Positions 45,836 through 56,699 of a stretch of 64,000 nucleotides of DNA are shown here, one piece after another. The notes beneath the pieces are model-generated. The model saw only the letters and a list, made by a program, of their open reading frames with translations. It did no database searches and was not told the origin of the DNA. Source of the stretch: Gnetum montanum. Its lineage: Eukaryota > Streptophyta > Gnetopsida > Gnetales > Gnetaceae. The DNA lies in the NCBI GenBank assembly GCA_015680685.1, contig MNCI01025533.1:10007-74006 (forward strand), given 5' to 3'. Position numbers and translations under genes: made by a program. Every line of letters begins with the position of its first letter. The stretch's first letter is position 1.

Positions 45836-46649
45836 ATTAACTTGATTCCTCTATAATTTGCAAAATTTTTTACATCTTCTATATCTTTGTAAATGGGAGC
45901 AATAAAGATTTTTCTGTAAATTTTGGGAATTTCTCTATCCTTCAAAATTTTGTTAAATAATTTTATTAGCCAAGAAACTTCTATATCTCCCAATGCTTTT
46001 CAATCTTCTATAGGAATATTATTTGGTCTAATAACTTTTCCATTTTTTATCTTTGATAAGGTTAGCTTCACCTCAAAGAAGGATAGTACATTTAAAAAAC
46101 CAAATTTTGGCTCTACTTCTTAGATGTCTACTCTTTTGGAAATTATTTATTTAATAATTCTTGAAAATAATTTTTCTAGCTATCCAAAATTCTATTGTCT
46201 TTACCAAAATTCTTTCATTTTCTTCCTTGATGTATTTGACATGATCAATGTCCTTACATTTCATGTTTCTGATTTTTTACAACTTATAAATATATTTTTC
46301 TCCTTTGTATATTCCCAATTTCTCATAAAATCTATCCAAGGCCTTATGTTTGGATTTGGCTACTACTATGATTGCCTCCTCTTTTATTTTGTATATTAGC
46401 CTAGTTTCTTAACTGCCACTTTACTACCATTTCTTAAAGAATTTTTTCTTATTTTGGTAGTGTGTTGCACTTCATTACTCCACCACAATGTCTCCTTTGG
46501 AATATATTTTTTTCCTTTTTTGACCCAAAATGTTCTTTCCAATTTTCTAAATGCATCTTTTCATTTGGTCCTAAATTAAATTTGTAGAGCAATTCCAATT
46601 CCAAATACCTTTGTGAAGAAATTTCTCTCTAAATAAGATAATGTTATCT
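45836..46649 (-). pseudogene. RTE LINE: endonuclease-RT linker and N-terminal RT
   Basis: The minus strand reads RKLERTFWVKKGKKYIPKET then LWWSNEVQ (about 46560-46460), the PKETWWWNEEVQ hallmark between endonuclease and RT of plant RTE elements. The open segment 45993-45793 follows: VSWLIKLFNKILKDREIPKI, FIAPIYKDIEDVKNFANYRG, IKLMS, i.e. RT motif 0-1 (VPIFK..GD...NYRGIKL). Element C interrupts just after this point and the RT resumes at 35923. Sense ORFs on the plus strand here (45923-46399) are antisense shadows. Confidence 0.85.
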
Positions 46650-47420
46650 TCTTTTAAATTCTACCATTTTATACATTTAGCCATTTTTTCTCTTGTTATA
46701 TTTAAAGCTATATATATAGCTAAATCCATGACCATTAGTTGATGCTAAGTTGCAAGGCATTCTCCAAAGATGGCATTGTAATCTTTAAATATGGTCGAAT
46801 CTCTTTTGTGCAATAAGAAAGAATAAAATTTTATTCTATACATACCACTCTTGTATGTAATTAAATGTGTTCTCCTCTTCTTGAAATAATTATTTGCAAT
46901 TGCAAGGTCACAAGCACTAACAAATTTCAATATTGAATCTCCCATATCATTGCACTCTTCAAATCCTTATCATATCTCATCTTCATAAATCCAAAATGAC
47001 CATTAAAATTCCCTCCAATGAATATGCTTTCTTGCTAAGGAATTTCTTGATGTATCTAATCCATGAGATCTCAAAAACCTTACTTAATTAAATTTTCTAG
47101 GCCAATTTGTAAAGCATATATACTAATGATGTTGATGATCTTATTTCCAAATACAATTTTAATTTCCATAATTTGATCATCATGGTAATATACTTGCATC
47201 ACTTTATCTTTTACAAATTGATTAACAATGATGTCCACTCTATTCTAGTGATTTTTTTCCTAAGTAGAAGAGTTTGTAGCCCTAGCCTAAATCTTTAGCA
47301 CGCTCTCCTTCCCATTTTATTTCTTGGAGGTAGGCATTGTAGATTCCTCATCTTTTCATGGTGTCAATAATTTTAGAGGTCTTGCTATTAAGAGTGCCAA
47401 AGTTCTAGGTTACCATAAAA
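46650..47420 (-). pseudogene. RTE LINE: APE-type endonuclease
   Basis: From 5' to 3' on the minus strand: LGTLNSKTSKIIDTMKR (about 47410-47350), YNAYLQEIKWEGERAKDLG (about 47340-47285, the LQE-x-KW motif with the catalytic Glu), SIFIGGNFNGHFGF (about 47025-46985, GDxNGH with D-to-N), then the open stretch 46945-46745 with GDSILKFVSACDLAIANNYF, KKRRTHLITYKSG. These are the ordered motifs of AP-endonuclease domains in plant RTE LINEs. The catalytic Asp of GDFNGH is Asn; stops are frequent. It nicked target DNA for target-primed reverse transcription. Confidence 0.85.
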
Positions 47421-47734
47421 ATTTATTTTGTTGGACTTGCTTCTTTACCCACAACCATCCCTAATGTGGGAAACCTTATCTACTTTTCACAACATCTGTG
47501 TGATGATGTTGCACATCATTTGTAGAGAACACCCTAGAAAGCCCTTGCCTATTTTCCATAGTAACCAATCCCTATTACTGGTGTTCATTGCTTCTATGAA
47601 ATGCTATAGCATTTTCAAAATTTGAAAAAAAAATTTCATCCAAGAGATTTGACAAGGTTTTACAATCAACTGTAATCCTTATGCTAATCCTCCTTCTTTT
47701 GTAACTGGGATTGAGACCAACATTAGCATAGTTG
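47421..47734 (-). other. 5' leader of the RTE LINE
   Basis: About 310 bp upstream of the endonuclease on the minus strand, ending at the 14-bp duplication 47735-47748. No clear coding motif. Confidence 0.5.
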
Positions 47735-47748
47735 ACATATAATCAACC
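47735..47748 (+). repeat. LINE target-site duplication, right copy
   Basis: acatataatcaacc; pairs with 34677-34690 and marks the 5' end of the LINE at 47734. Confidence 0.75.
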
Positions 47749-47856
47749 CATGCTACTTATAAATGTATAACATATCCTTTCCATAGATTATGATAGGATC
47801 CATGTGTATGCTTGTAGGCTTGAATGGTTAGGTGTAGAAAGTGTTACCACTTATCA
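47749..47856 (+). repeat. 3' LTR of element D, right part
   Basis: atgtataacatatcctttccatagattatgataggatccatg... matches 10088-10183 (atgtataatctatcccttcaatagattataataagatccac...) and ends ...CCACTTATCA. It closes the LTR interrupted at 34690. Confidence 0.75.
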
Positions 47857-48139
47857 CTACTTAACTAATTTGTAATTATAATGATTGTGTAATTTGTTAC
47901 TACAACTAGTTTCATCCTCCTAGTATAAAAATTAGTGACTATTAGGATATGAAACACTACAAAAATTTGCATGTTATAGCCACTTTTCATCATGTAGCTT
48001 TCACCCCATGAAACCCAAGCCAAAACTTCATTGTACATATGAAGATTATAATCCATAGTGGGCAAGTTCACATACTTTATACCTTTGGGACTAAAAACGC
48101 CTCATAAGTGGTCAAAGCCTCATTCTCCAAGTGAAAATA
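47857..48139. other. Unassigned spacer between D and H
   Basis: About 280 bp with no recognisable gene, repeat end or similarity to the neighbours. Confidence 0.4.
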
Positions 48140-48747
48140 AGTTACCTTGTGTTTATATTTGGGATTGGCAGATCCAAAATGCCCTTTAAAATGTCAAAAA
48201 AGGAAATTTGATGGGTTTTATGGGGGGTATACATTTTTCTACACTAGAAACACATGCAAGGAGGTAGATCTCACCTACCCCCAGTGTGGAAGAGTGCGGA
48301 TTTTGGAAACTTTCTCCCTTCAACCTAAAGACCACATGCACAACTTGGAAAACTCCCCTCATTAGCATGGAAGTTTCCTCCTAGTGTGGAGTCTCCATTC
48401 CCAGTGTGAAAAATTAAATCACCCATTGTTGAAGCCACAAAAGCCAAAATTCATCACTTCATGCACTCCAACATTGACCAACCACTTCAACAAGCATGGT
48501 GAAGAGCTCAACATAGAAGATTCATCTCTAGTGTGGAAGGTGTGCCCCAATTACTATTTATAGTAAATGAAATGGCCATGAGGGGAAGTACTTACTATGT
48601 ATGGTAACCCCCTAAATTTGGGCATCCATCTCACTTGAATTTAGCAATCAATTTGCAGCAAATTGGTAGCTAATTTATAGCCAATTTGCAACAAATTTAC
48701 AACTAATTTTCAGCCATCTTGTAGCCCCATTCATGGTCCAAATATCC

Positions 48748-48755
48748 TATAAAAG
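48748..48755 (+). promoter_or_regulatory. TATA box in LTR of H
   Basis: TATAAAAG in tatcctataaaagccaacc, a plant consensus TATA, about 490 bp upstream of the AATAAA at 49241; consistent with U3-R order. Confidence 0.55.
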
Positions 48756-49240
48756 CCAACCTCAAACCCCATTTACAAGTTCTAAAATTTTGAGCAAGTT
48801 CAACATTATCAAGTAATTTTTGGCATACACATAACATTTTTCATAATTCCACACTTAGGGCATTCTCGGACACTTAAGAGCTCCTGTAAGTTCTCATACT
48901 TGCATTCTCTTGAACCCTAGCATGGAAGCATTATAGTGTTGAGATTTGTGGATTTTGGTTGTCAACACTACACTTCTAGGATTTTGAAAACCTAGTGTGG
49001 AGCAATCTAGCATCTAGCTTTTCCACTTTTCTGATCCCCAACAGTGACCCAACAGCAAATCTGAGGTGCAATAGTTGAGGAAGGTTCAATAGCATTAGGA
49101 ATGGTTTAGTACCTAGATCGTGGAACAAATCCCATCAACTTTAATGGGCTTTAAACTCCTACACTAGTTAACCCCCTTTTGTTTCTCACTTAGGCACCAT
49201 TTGTACAGATTTCTCAAACATATTCTTTATTTTCCTTCTT

Positions 49241-49246
49241 AATAAA
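49241..49246 (+). terminator. Polyadenylation signal in LTR of H
   Basis: AATAAA downstream of the TATA box, in T-rich surroundings typical of plant LTR R/U5 junctions. Confidence 0.45.
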
Positions 49247-49512
49247 GTCTTAAGTTTTGGGTTTTGTATACACAATATATTTTTTTATCATCTATGCATT
49301 ATTTCAAATCGACTATCATTTTTACATTCCATTTCCTTTTTATTCCCACATTTTGCATTTCATAAGTTCCTAGTTAATCAACTGGATTAGCCAGGGCACC
49401 TCAAATCCCATTTCTCTTGTGGAGCACCTAGGAATTTAAGGTTGAGGAACTACTACACCGAGGATCCTTGTTTTTTTAAACAATTAAGGTTTTCAGTCGT
49501 AACAATTTTTCT

Positions 49513-49531
49513 TGGTGCTAGAAGGAGGACC
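49513..49531 (+). promoter_or_regulatory. Primer-binding site of H
   Basis: tggtgctagaaggaggacc, eight bases after the LTR end and beginning with the obligatory TGG. It clearly differs from the tRNA-Asp type of A-D; I do not assign the tRNA. Confidence 0.6.
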
Positions 49532-50415
49532 TTCACCTAAATTTTGTGACTAGATCTATTCTTTTTGTTCCCATATACAAGATTTTCCTTATTTTTTGCA
49601 TCCAAAACCTTTGAACAATCAATGCTAGTCTTTCCCCCTTTGTGACCAAAACTATAGCATGGAAGTTTTAGGTCGTTGGGTTTTGGCTTTTCACAACATT
49701 TGCTATGAATTTTATAGTCCAAAGTCAATGTTGATATGTTTCCCCCCTTAGTATTTTTATCTTTTTACTACCAAAAAATATTTTTTCTTTAGTTTCTAAA
49801 AGTGGGTGGTTCAACTCTTCCATGAATTAGCTTTTCCCCCACTTTTTCAAGTTGAGAAAATTAGCAACTGGCTAAAACTAATTTTAGTGGAAAAACACCA
49901 ACTTTCCACTTTGGTTTTTAGCCTTTCCCTCATCAACGTTGATGTAGGAGATGTGAAATTCCCATCATCTTAACCCCACCCCCACCCCATATCAGAAACC
50001 TCAGCGCGGAAGCTGTAGGTGGTTTGGGTGCTAAAATTTCATAGCATCCACTATGAATTTCTAAAGAAAAGACAGCATCGAACCCTTCATAACCATTTAA
50101 TTTTTATTGCCACATTTTTTTACCACCAAACTAATGTTGGTTTCCATACCATCCAAGCCTACTTTAGCCTCCTTTGTGGTAAAAGTTGACAACCTACCAA
50201 AACCATCTTTGGAAATTGCCAAGTTTTCATTTTGGTCTTNATTCCATTTATGGTGAGGGGATAAACCCCCCTTATCCCCCACTTACTAATTATAGTAAGT
50301 ATATAATTTTTTGCCATTTTTATTTATTTTAAGAGTTTTTGAATTCCTTTCACTAGAATTTACTCCTATTTTACCACTTATAGCCTATTTTTAAGTCATT
50401 CTCAACACTATAGTC
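49532..50415 (+). other. Leader of element H
   Basis: About 880 bp between primer site and gag, with runs of C (49740, 49980, 50270) and a near-palindrome catcaacgttgatg at 49932-49945. No convincing upstream ORF such as the ORF1 of Ogre elements; minus-strand ORFs at 49537 and 50097 are not supported. Confidence 0.5.
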
Positions 50416-52100
50416 ATGTCTTTCAAAAGATCCACCAAATTGCCCTTCATCCTCACTAGTGAAGATCATAGCCAATAAGCCATGAGGGTGTATGATCCCA
50501 AAGACCCTACTACTAAAATATATCTCATGTCAATTATAAGCACACAACACACTTAGCCAATGCCACAAACAACCAACTATAACACATCAATGCCATTTAC
50601 AACATAATCTCAATACATAAAAGCATCAACGATGGATTTTACCACCACAAATGTGTTAACTACTCATGCAGAGTTCACCATGGGATGTTCATATACCTCA
50701 TTTATCCTGTTTGTGCCTCAAGTATGAGCACAAACATCTTTTTCTTTGTTTGGCCGACAAGCCACAATCATAATGGAACCTCTTCCTTCTATCATGCAAC
50801 CCATAATAGGGCCATAACCCTCACAACATATGCCACAACCTTATGTACAAACCTCACAACCTATGGGATGACTACAATGCTTGGATGGAGCCTTAAAAAT
50901 GATCCAAGACCTAAATGAGGAGTTGAAGACACTTAAAGACTCTACCACACAAACTGTTAAGATTATAAACTTCTACTAGGATGATTTCATAAGTCCTGTA
51001 GTCCCACCATTGACACTTCCTCCTAGCGTCCACATTTCCTAATTTAGCAAATATAATGAAGAAGGTGACCCTAATGCTCACCTTATTACATTTTGATCTA
51101 AATGTTTACTCTTGTAGCCATGGCCTTATACCATCATAATGATTTTATGTATGTCTTTGACTAGGAAAGCACTTGATTAGTATCACATATTAACCAGAGG
51201 GTCCATATCGTCCTTGGAGGACTTAGTAGCCTAGTTTTTCAATCGCTTCAAGTATAACTTGAAGCCTAATACAATGCTTGACCAACTCATGAAGGTTGAG
51301 CAAGGGCCCTTAGAACATATACAAAAATTCATTCAGCAGTGGAATGGATTGTTGAATGAAATATCAAAGTGCATAGCCAAAGCCAAATCATTAGCCATAT
51401 TCAAGGGAGTAGTTAACAACTTCATCAACTCAAAAATCTACTATCTTGATCCATGGTCTCTTAGCCAACCATTCTTGCAAAATAAAAATATAGAGAATGT
51501 CACAAAGGCTAGTCATGATTTAGCTTATATAGCATATAAAAGCCAACACACTCAAAGCGAAAAAAAAAAGAGCAAACAAAACAACACTATCGTAGCAACT
51601 ATAACTAAGGAAACAAAGATCATGAACCAAGGGCCAAAGGTTAATTTGTCCAAGGCCCCCAACAGTGACCACAGTAACCAACCATCAACTTCTATGACCA
51701 CTACATTAACAAAAAAATAGATCTAACTTCAAAAGAAAGGACAGGTCTAAATACACCACATTTCTATCAAAACCGTTCGAGTTGCTAGACCAACTATTAA
51801 GAAGTGGGTGCATGTAACAGAAACAAATGACTAAAGTTGTTCAAAAGAAATACAAGCAACTATGTGAAATAGCCAAATATCCCACTCAAGCAATAAGGAA
51901 TGATCTCCAATTATCTAGATACTTCAAGCTAGACCACTTCTACCATTATCATCAACTGCCTAGTCATGATGTAGACTTCTACCTTGTGCTGAAGGATGAC
52001 CTGCAAAGAATGATAGGTACGGGGAACTCATCTTAGATGCTTCTAACCTAGTTCAGCCACAAAACCAATCAATGTAGGTTTACAAAGAACTATTGAATGC
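50416..52100 (+). pseudogene. gag of element H
   Basis: ATG 50416 opens MSFKRSTKLPFILTSEDHS. The retrotransposon gag domain follows: YNEEGDPNAHLITF (51048), RKALD-YHILTRGSISSLED (51160-51222), then the open 153-codon stretch 51259-51720 with MKPNTMLDQLMKVEQGPLEH, IQKFIQQWNGLLNEI. A lysine-rich tail follows. The C-terminal segment (51900-52036) reads YFKLDHFYHYHQLPSHDVDF then LKDDLQRMIGTG, matching the R-Y-C-x-x-H...H-x-T-x-D-C..LK..IE.LI..G zinc-like motif of Tat gag, but with the cysteines lost. Assembly of the virus-like particle would be its role. Confidence 0.7.
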
Positions 52101-52929
52101 TAATGATAGCCCCTATGCTATTTTAGCATTTGACATCGATGACAATTAGATACTTTCAAGAGAATCATTCATGATTGAAGTATCCCTCTACAATGAAAGG
52201 GCTTCTTCAATTTTCCATAGCTCAAGATCCCCCTTCTTTGTGAGAGTTCCATCATGAATGCCTTTGAGGAAACCTTTTGTCATCAAGGTCTTACAACCCA
52301 ATAAAACCCAAATAGTTGTAGCCCAACCAACTACATAAGGAACCCCTATGATGGCCAATGCTACTGCCTCTTCCTTACAGCCAATGGCTGAAACCAAAAA
52401 AAAAAATACAACCAAAAAAAGAAAGAAAAATAAGCAAATCTTGAAAATAAGAGAGATAAGAATATTGAGGCATGAAAGGAAGTGGATCCATCAAAGCCCA
52501 CTTCCATTTTGGCTATGCCCATGACCTCCTCTTCCCAAACCTCTTCAACCAGCAAGCCATAGGAGGACACTAAAGCCCACAACCAAAACAATAAGGAAGA
52601 GAAACAACAATTGCAGCCTAAAGCCAAAGTTCCCATTTTGGGATGAATGGAGGAAGTAAAGCACAACTGATGTGACAAGCTCATAGCCAATGAAAAAAAC
52701 TTTCTCAATTTCATGGACCAAGTCAAGCAATCCCTCAAGTCGATGAACACAATTCTAAGCTTGTATCACCTAATCATAACTTCTACCATACATCGTAAGG
52801 CACTAGTTAAAATGTTAACCTCCATACCCATTAGTGAGGATATTCTTGCTAACAAGAAAGTCATTCATATAGTGATGAGTCCTTCCTCACCAAGGGAGGA
52901 GAATTCAACACGCTTAACATTTTGTGATA
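52101..52929 (+). pseudogene. gag-PR linker of element H
   Basis: Decayed low-complexity coding text, K-, T-, P- and S-rich in sense frames, with an A-run at 52398-52409. One open sense stretch (52713-52952) leads toward the protease. Minus-strand hydrophobic ORFs (52188-52750) are antisense shadows of this K/Q/T-rich region. Confidence 0.45.
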
Positions 52930-53621
52930 GTGAAATTAAGGTTATTCCCTAGAATGGAAAAGTGACTGTATCCCCTTTATTCATAACCATACACATAGGA
53001 CAATTTAAAATACATTAGGTGCATGTTAATGATGGAGCTGCAACCAATGTCATCCCATGCACCATTGTTGAATGCTTGGGCTTAACTGAGCAAGTACAAC
53101 CTACAACCACTGTAGCTCTTAAGTCCTTCAATGGATAAAGAGTTGTCATCAAGGGGTCTATCTCGTTGGATTTTGTAGCCAAAGAGAAATTCCCTACAAC
53201 TGCCAACTTCTTGATGGTGAAAGAGATACTAGGATTCAACCTAATCCTGGGAAGACCTTGGTTGGCTCAATTACAAGTTGTGTCCTTGCCCTTCTATCAA
53301 GAAATTCAACTTCCTTATGAGGGAGGTGAAATCATCATTCATGGTGATAACATGGTTCCCTTAGCTATCAACAACATAGACGTAGAATAGGTGTCTAAAA
53401 TAGAGCTTCAAGAAGAAGCTCCTAGCCATGAAGAGCATAAACCTAAGATAGCCAATAATGATAATGATAGGCAATGGGATACATTATGGGATGAACTTCC
53501 TTTTAACATCATGAGTGAATGGGATGGTGAATACAAGCTTGTGCAAAGTAGGCCTTACTCACTCCATAATCTTGGAATCTGCACAAGTGAAGTTCACCTT
53601 AACCTTCCCATGCCCTTATGA
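52930..53621 (+). pseudogene. Aspartic protease region of element H
   Basis: The frame reads HVNDGAATNVIPCTIVECLG then LTEQVQPTTTVALKSFNG (53022-53136), and after one stop the open stretch 53166-53390 gives EKFPTTANFLMVKEILGFNL, ILGRPWLAQLQVVSLPFYQE and IQLPYEGGEI. This is the Tat-type retropepsin: D-G-[GA]-[AS]-x-N-[IV]-[LI]-P active site and ILGRPW flap. A second open stretch to TGA 53619-53621 (NDNDRQWDTLWDELPFNIMS) continues the polyprotein. The first Asp position reads V-N-D-G. Confidence 0.7.
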
Positions 53622-53799
53622 CTAAATGCACCGATAGCCAAGTAGCCTTGCTTCTCTTTTGTAGGTTATTATATAATTTTTATTTTATGCACATCGCCTA
53701 TGCATGTATCCTATGTTCTTTTGCATTTTTTCCTATTTACTACAACCTTTCTTATGATTGAAAAAATCTTATAAATATACATCTCTTTCACATCACATC

Positions 53800-53950
53800 C
53801 ACTAAGATGTTAAATTGGCACCATGTCTGCTAAGACATTAAACTGGAAGTATAATTTGCTAAGACTCTAAACTGAAGATATGGCCTTCTATGGCCTTAAA
53901 CTAGCAAAATAATATAACCTATGCCTATGATGGCCTAAAACTAGCAAACA
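53800..53950 (+). repeat. Minisatellite of about 30 bp, left copy
   Basis: Units such as ctaagatgttaaattggcac, ctaagacattaaactggaag, ctaagactctaaactgaag, atggccttaaactagcaaa and atggcctaaaactagcaaa, spaced about 28-35 bp. The same unit recurs at 60380-60480 at the other end of the spacer. Confidence 0.6.
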
Positions 53951-54259
53951 TCCCTTTTATTACTATATCTCTCTTTTCTTAGCCTATTATCACATTAATT
54001 AGCCATTTGATTTTATAACCAAAATTTCAACATAGACATTTTCAACATTCACAATATTTACAATGTTAACTACTACTATAGATGCATATAGCCAAAAATA
54101 AAACCAAAATTTAAAGTTACAATGTCCACAACATACATAGCCATGGCCACACTATGTGGCAAAAATGTCAAAGAATAACAACCATCCATAACATAGTCTT
54201 GGTTAATCATAGCCATTAACATAAAAAAAATAGCTAACAAGCTAAATTGAAGGAGGTTG

Positions 54260-54506
54260 CTAAGTGACATTCAGAGGAGGAAGTGGTGGGTCATTCTCGC
54301 CCTCTCCACTAGGGCCACCAATGTCTCCTAAGACTTGCAAAGCAACAACATATAGCCAATTAGTAACCTATAGCTAAAATCATGACTTAAAATAAAAACT
54401 GCAACATAAAATGCAACAAACCTATGGGGTCTTGGTCTTAGGATGACCAATGTAGAACAAGAGACCAACCAGCTCCACTACAATAAGGATAGCCCTCAAA
54501 ATGACC
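54260..54506 (-). pseudogene. Possible antisense exon pair in spacer of H
   Basis: Minus-strand segment 54506-54422 is flanked by acceptor-like ttcatgtag and donor-like gtttgttgc and reads VILRAILIVVELVGLLFYIG then HPKTKTP, a hydrophobic span followed by a basic tail. Segment 54327-54260, after ...cttag, reads DIGGPSGEGENDPPLPPLNV then a stop. Codon-like composition and splice-type borders are suggestive only; joining phases are not certain. It could be the end of an antisense additional ORF as known from Tat elements, or chance. Confidence 0.2.
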
Positions 54507-54865
54507 CTACATGAAGAAAATCACAAAAGCATTATGACCAATTGAAATTACATAACAAACTTAGACAAAACATCCTAGTTGGAGGTGAAATTAGCCTTTG
54601 TAAAAAGCTCTAAGGTATTTTTATAAATAGTATAAGTAATTACACTAGAAAACATTATTAAAAGCTTGCATAACCTTACATCATGACCAACAGGAATTTC
54701 TTAACAAATCTAGAGAAAACTTCCTAAGTCAAAGGTGAAATTAGCCTATGTAAAAAGCTCTTAGATGTTTATCTAAATTAGCTTGAGAAATATCATAGAA
54801 GAATTGTTACCATATTTTATAGCCTTTATAGCCAAAAAATTATAGCTAAAACTAAGTATTGGCCT

Positions 54866-55150
54866 CAATTATGCATAAATTTAGAAAAAGCATCTAAGTT
54901 ATGCATGAATTTGAAAAAAAAAAACATGCAGGTTATCCATAAATTTAGAAAATATCATCTACATTATGCATAAATTTTTAAAAAGAAAGAATAAGTTTAG
55001 AAAAAACATCTAAATTATGCAAAGCATGCATGAATTTGGAAAAAAAATCTAAACTATGCACAAATCTTAGGAAAAAATATCTAAATTATGCAAAGCATGC
55101 ATATATTTGGAAAAATCATCTAAGCTATACACAAATTTAGAAAAAGCATA
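54866..55150 (+). repeat. AT-rich tandem array, about 30-50 bp units
   Basis: Repeated ttatgcataaatttagaaaa plus catctaa units: starts near 54868, 54899, 54933, 54964, 55014, 55053, 55085 and 55126. Units vary in length, and two carry an extra aagcatgcat. Confidence 0.7.
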
Positions 55151-56244
55151 ATAAACTTACAAAAATCCATGTAGCCATAGTAAAAGCTTATTTAAAATAG
55201 AAAAATATTTTACTATTGTTTTTTAAAAAAGCAAAATTAAGCATTAATTTTACATTTCCAAATGGGTAATGTACTACAACCATGATTTTACTTTGTTCAC
55301 ACAGCCATAGCTAAAAAATTCATCAAAGATTTGTTTGAGCTCTAGAAAAAGTGATTTCACCACCATTTGAAAGTTTAAATCAAGCCCTATGTACCCATGC
55401 TTAGAAATAATTAAAAACCTTTGTCTTTCATGCAAGAAAAATTCATCAATTTGGACAATAATCCAAAAATGGCACAAACATCCACATACTTAGTAAAAAA
55501 TTTGTTTTACGTACAATCGAAGTGATTCCACCTATGTTGGAAACCTAAATCCAATGCCTACATAGCCATGACTAGAAAATAGCCAAAAATTTTATCATTT
55601 CCTTAGAAACATTTCACAAAATTACATAAAACTACAAAAGTGGCACAAATAACCTAACTATGCAACATTAGGAAAAAAGTCATAACTTCTTTGTTTCAAG
55701 GTCAAATTAAATGATACAATAACCATCAAAAATCTTGAATAATGAGCTAAAAACCCATAACCTTCAATTTTATAAACATGCAACTATTATACCAAGAAAA
55801 CATACACAACGTTGCCTGCTTTTTCATGCTAAAATTTCAACAATCTCAAAACCTAGTTTTATATAGACATGAAAATAGTCGAAATAACCAAAACCATTAA
55901 AATGAATTGAAATTCACACTTAAATAATGAGGTTGGATGTTTTTGAAATTTAATTTTAACAAATCCTAAGGCGTAAATTTGAAAAAAAATGGCCACACCC
56001 AAACATTTTGAGAAAAAAGCATGAAACAGTAAGCTCTATCGTCAAAATCAAATCTACAAAAGCTAAAGCAATGAAACAACTATAGATTTGCATGGAAGTA
56101 GCCAAAATAGAACATTGGATTTTATCAAAGTTCCATTTTAATCCCTCCACCAAAGTAGATGTAAAAAATGACCTTAACACATAAGAAGCAAAAAAACTAA
56201 AGAAACCACAAGAAACAAAGGTAAAAATAGGTAGAACTACCTAC
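55151..56244. other. Spacer of H without recognisable genes
   Basis: AT-rich with frequent aacc and ccaaaaa words. The small minus ORFs at 55274-55477 and 55956-56180 lack family motifs. Confidence 0.4.
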
Positions 56245-56372
56245 CTTGGAGTAGTAATAGAAGAATCTTGGATAGATATGGGCCTAGGAACTTATTCTAA
56301 CTCCCAAGAATGTTCATCCACCTTCTAAATCATAGGGTTTCAACCCTTTCCCCCTCGTTGCTTTGGTGTCAT
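56245..56372 (-). pseudogene. Possible antisense first exon in spacer of H
   Basis: The minus strand starts ATG at 56372 and reads MTPKQRGGKG, then (after stops of the CGA/CAG-decay type) KVDEHSWELE and VPRPISIQDSSITTP, ending CCAAG followed by a donor GTAGGTAG at 56244-56237. The start resembles the additional-ORF start of D (MTPKRPHK at 24567) and less closely that of F (MAPRLKF). It may be an additional ORF in antisense, with later pieces at 54506-54260. Weak evidence. Confidence 0.25.
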
Positions 56373-56699
56373 GGTAGGCTCAACGTTGTGAACTGAGGAG
56401 GATGAAAGATCAACGTTGACTGTGAGGAAGGTGGGAGGCTTCCACATTGAGAATTGGTTGTTGCTACAATAAGAACCTTTTCCAAAATTCTCCTCTAATG
56501 TGCTATTGATGTAGAATGAAAATTGTGATCAAAACTTGTGAGATTCCACAATAAATCACATCTAAAATCTAAAAGCACAACTTAAAATCCCAATTGTCAA
56601 TTCAATGCACCATAACTACAAGTGCACTAAAGTACAAAGGCGAAAATTCTAGTTCACATTTGTTTTGTGTGGGAAACAACTTCACTTTTCAAAATTTTA

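Larger units (their letters stand above)
34691..47734 (-). mobile_element. RTE-clade LINE, near full length, split by element C
   Basis: LINE sequence is 34691-35928 plus 45836-47734 (about 3.1 kb without C), close to the usual size of plant RTE elements. It encodes an APE-type endonuclease followed by RT on the minus strand and ends in a (GAT)n-type 3' tail next to a 14-bp target duplication. It lies in the 3' LTR of D and was itself split by C. Confidence 0.85.
9755..47856 (+). mobile_element. Element D: pol-less Athila-like element split by nested insertions
   Basis: Host element of the nest. Its own sequence is 9755-14360, 23991-24787, 33648-34690 and 47749-47856. It shows a partial 5' LTR, a decayed primer site, gag and the C-terminal part of PR, then a jump straight to post-integrase sequence, the start of an additional ORF, a PPT and a 3' LTR. 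Elements A, B and the LINE (itself carrying C) inserted later, each with target-site duplications made of D sequence. Reading across the insertions restores colinearity with A and F, which is the evidence for one element. Lack of RT, RNase H and INT makes it a non-autonomous or deleted derivative. Confidence 0.65.
48140..49504 (+). repeat. 5' LTR of element H
   Basis: Ends ...CAGTCGTAACA at 49504, before the primer site. It has TATAAAAG at 48748-48755 and AATAAA at 49241-49246. U3 holds several agtgtggaag-type strings (48279, 48396, 48418, 48533) related to the hairpin array at 56.8-60.0 kb. The left boundary is not resolved, since the 3' LTR lies outside the window; the estimate is 1.36 kb. 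Confidence 0.65.

Noticed and set aside
45923-46399. Two plus-strand ORFs with hydrophobic composition.
   Set aside because: They lie antisense to readable RTE LINE coding sequence on the minus strand.
52188-52750. Overlapping minus-strand ORFs with apparent membrane segments.
   Set aside because: They are antisense to the Lys/Gln/Thr-rich gag-PR linker of H; A-rich sense sequence gives Phe/Leu-rich shadows.
54866-55150. CRISPR-like regular repeats.
   Set aside because: Units are contiguous and variable in length with no distinct spacers, in a plant retrotransposon; they are an ordinary AT-rich tandem repeat.
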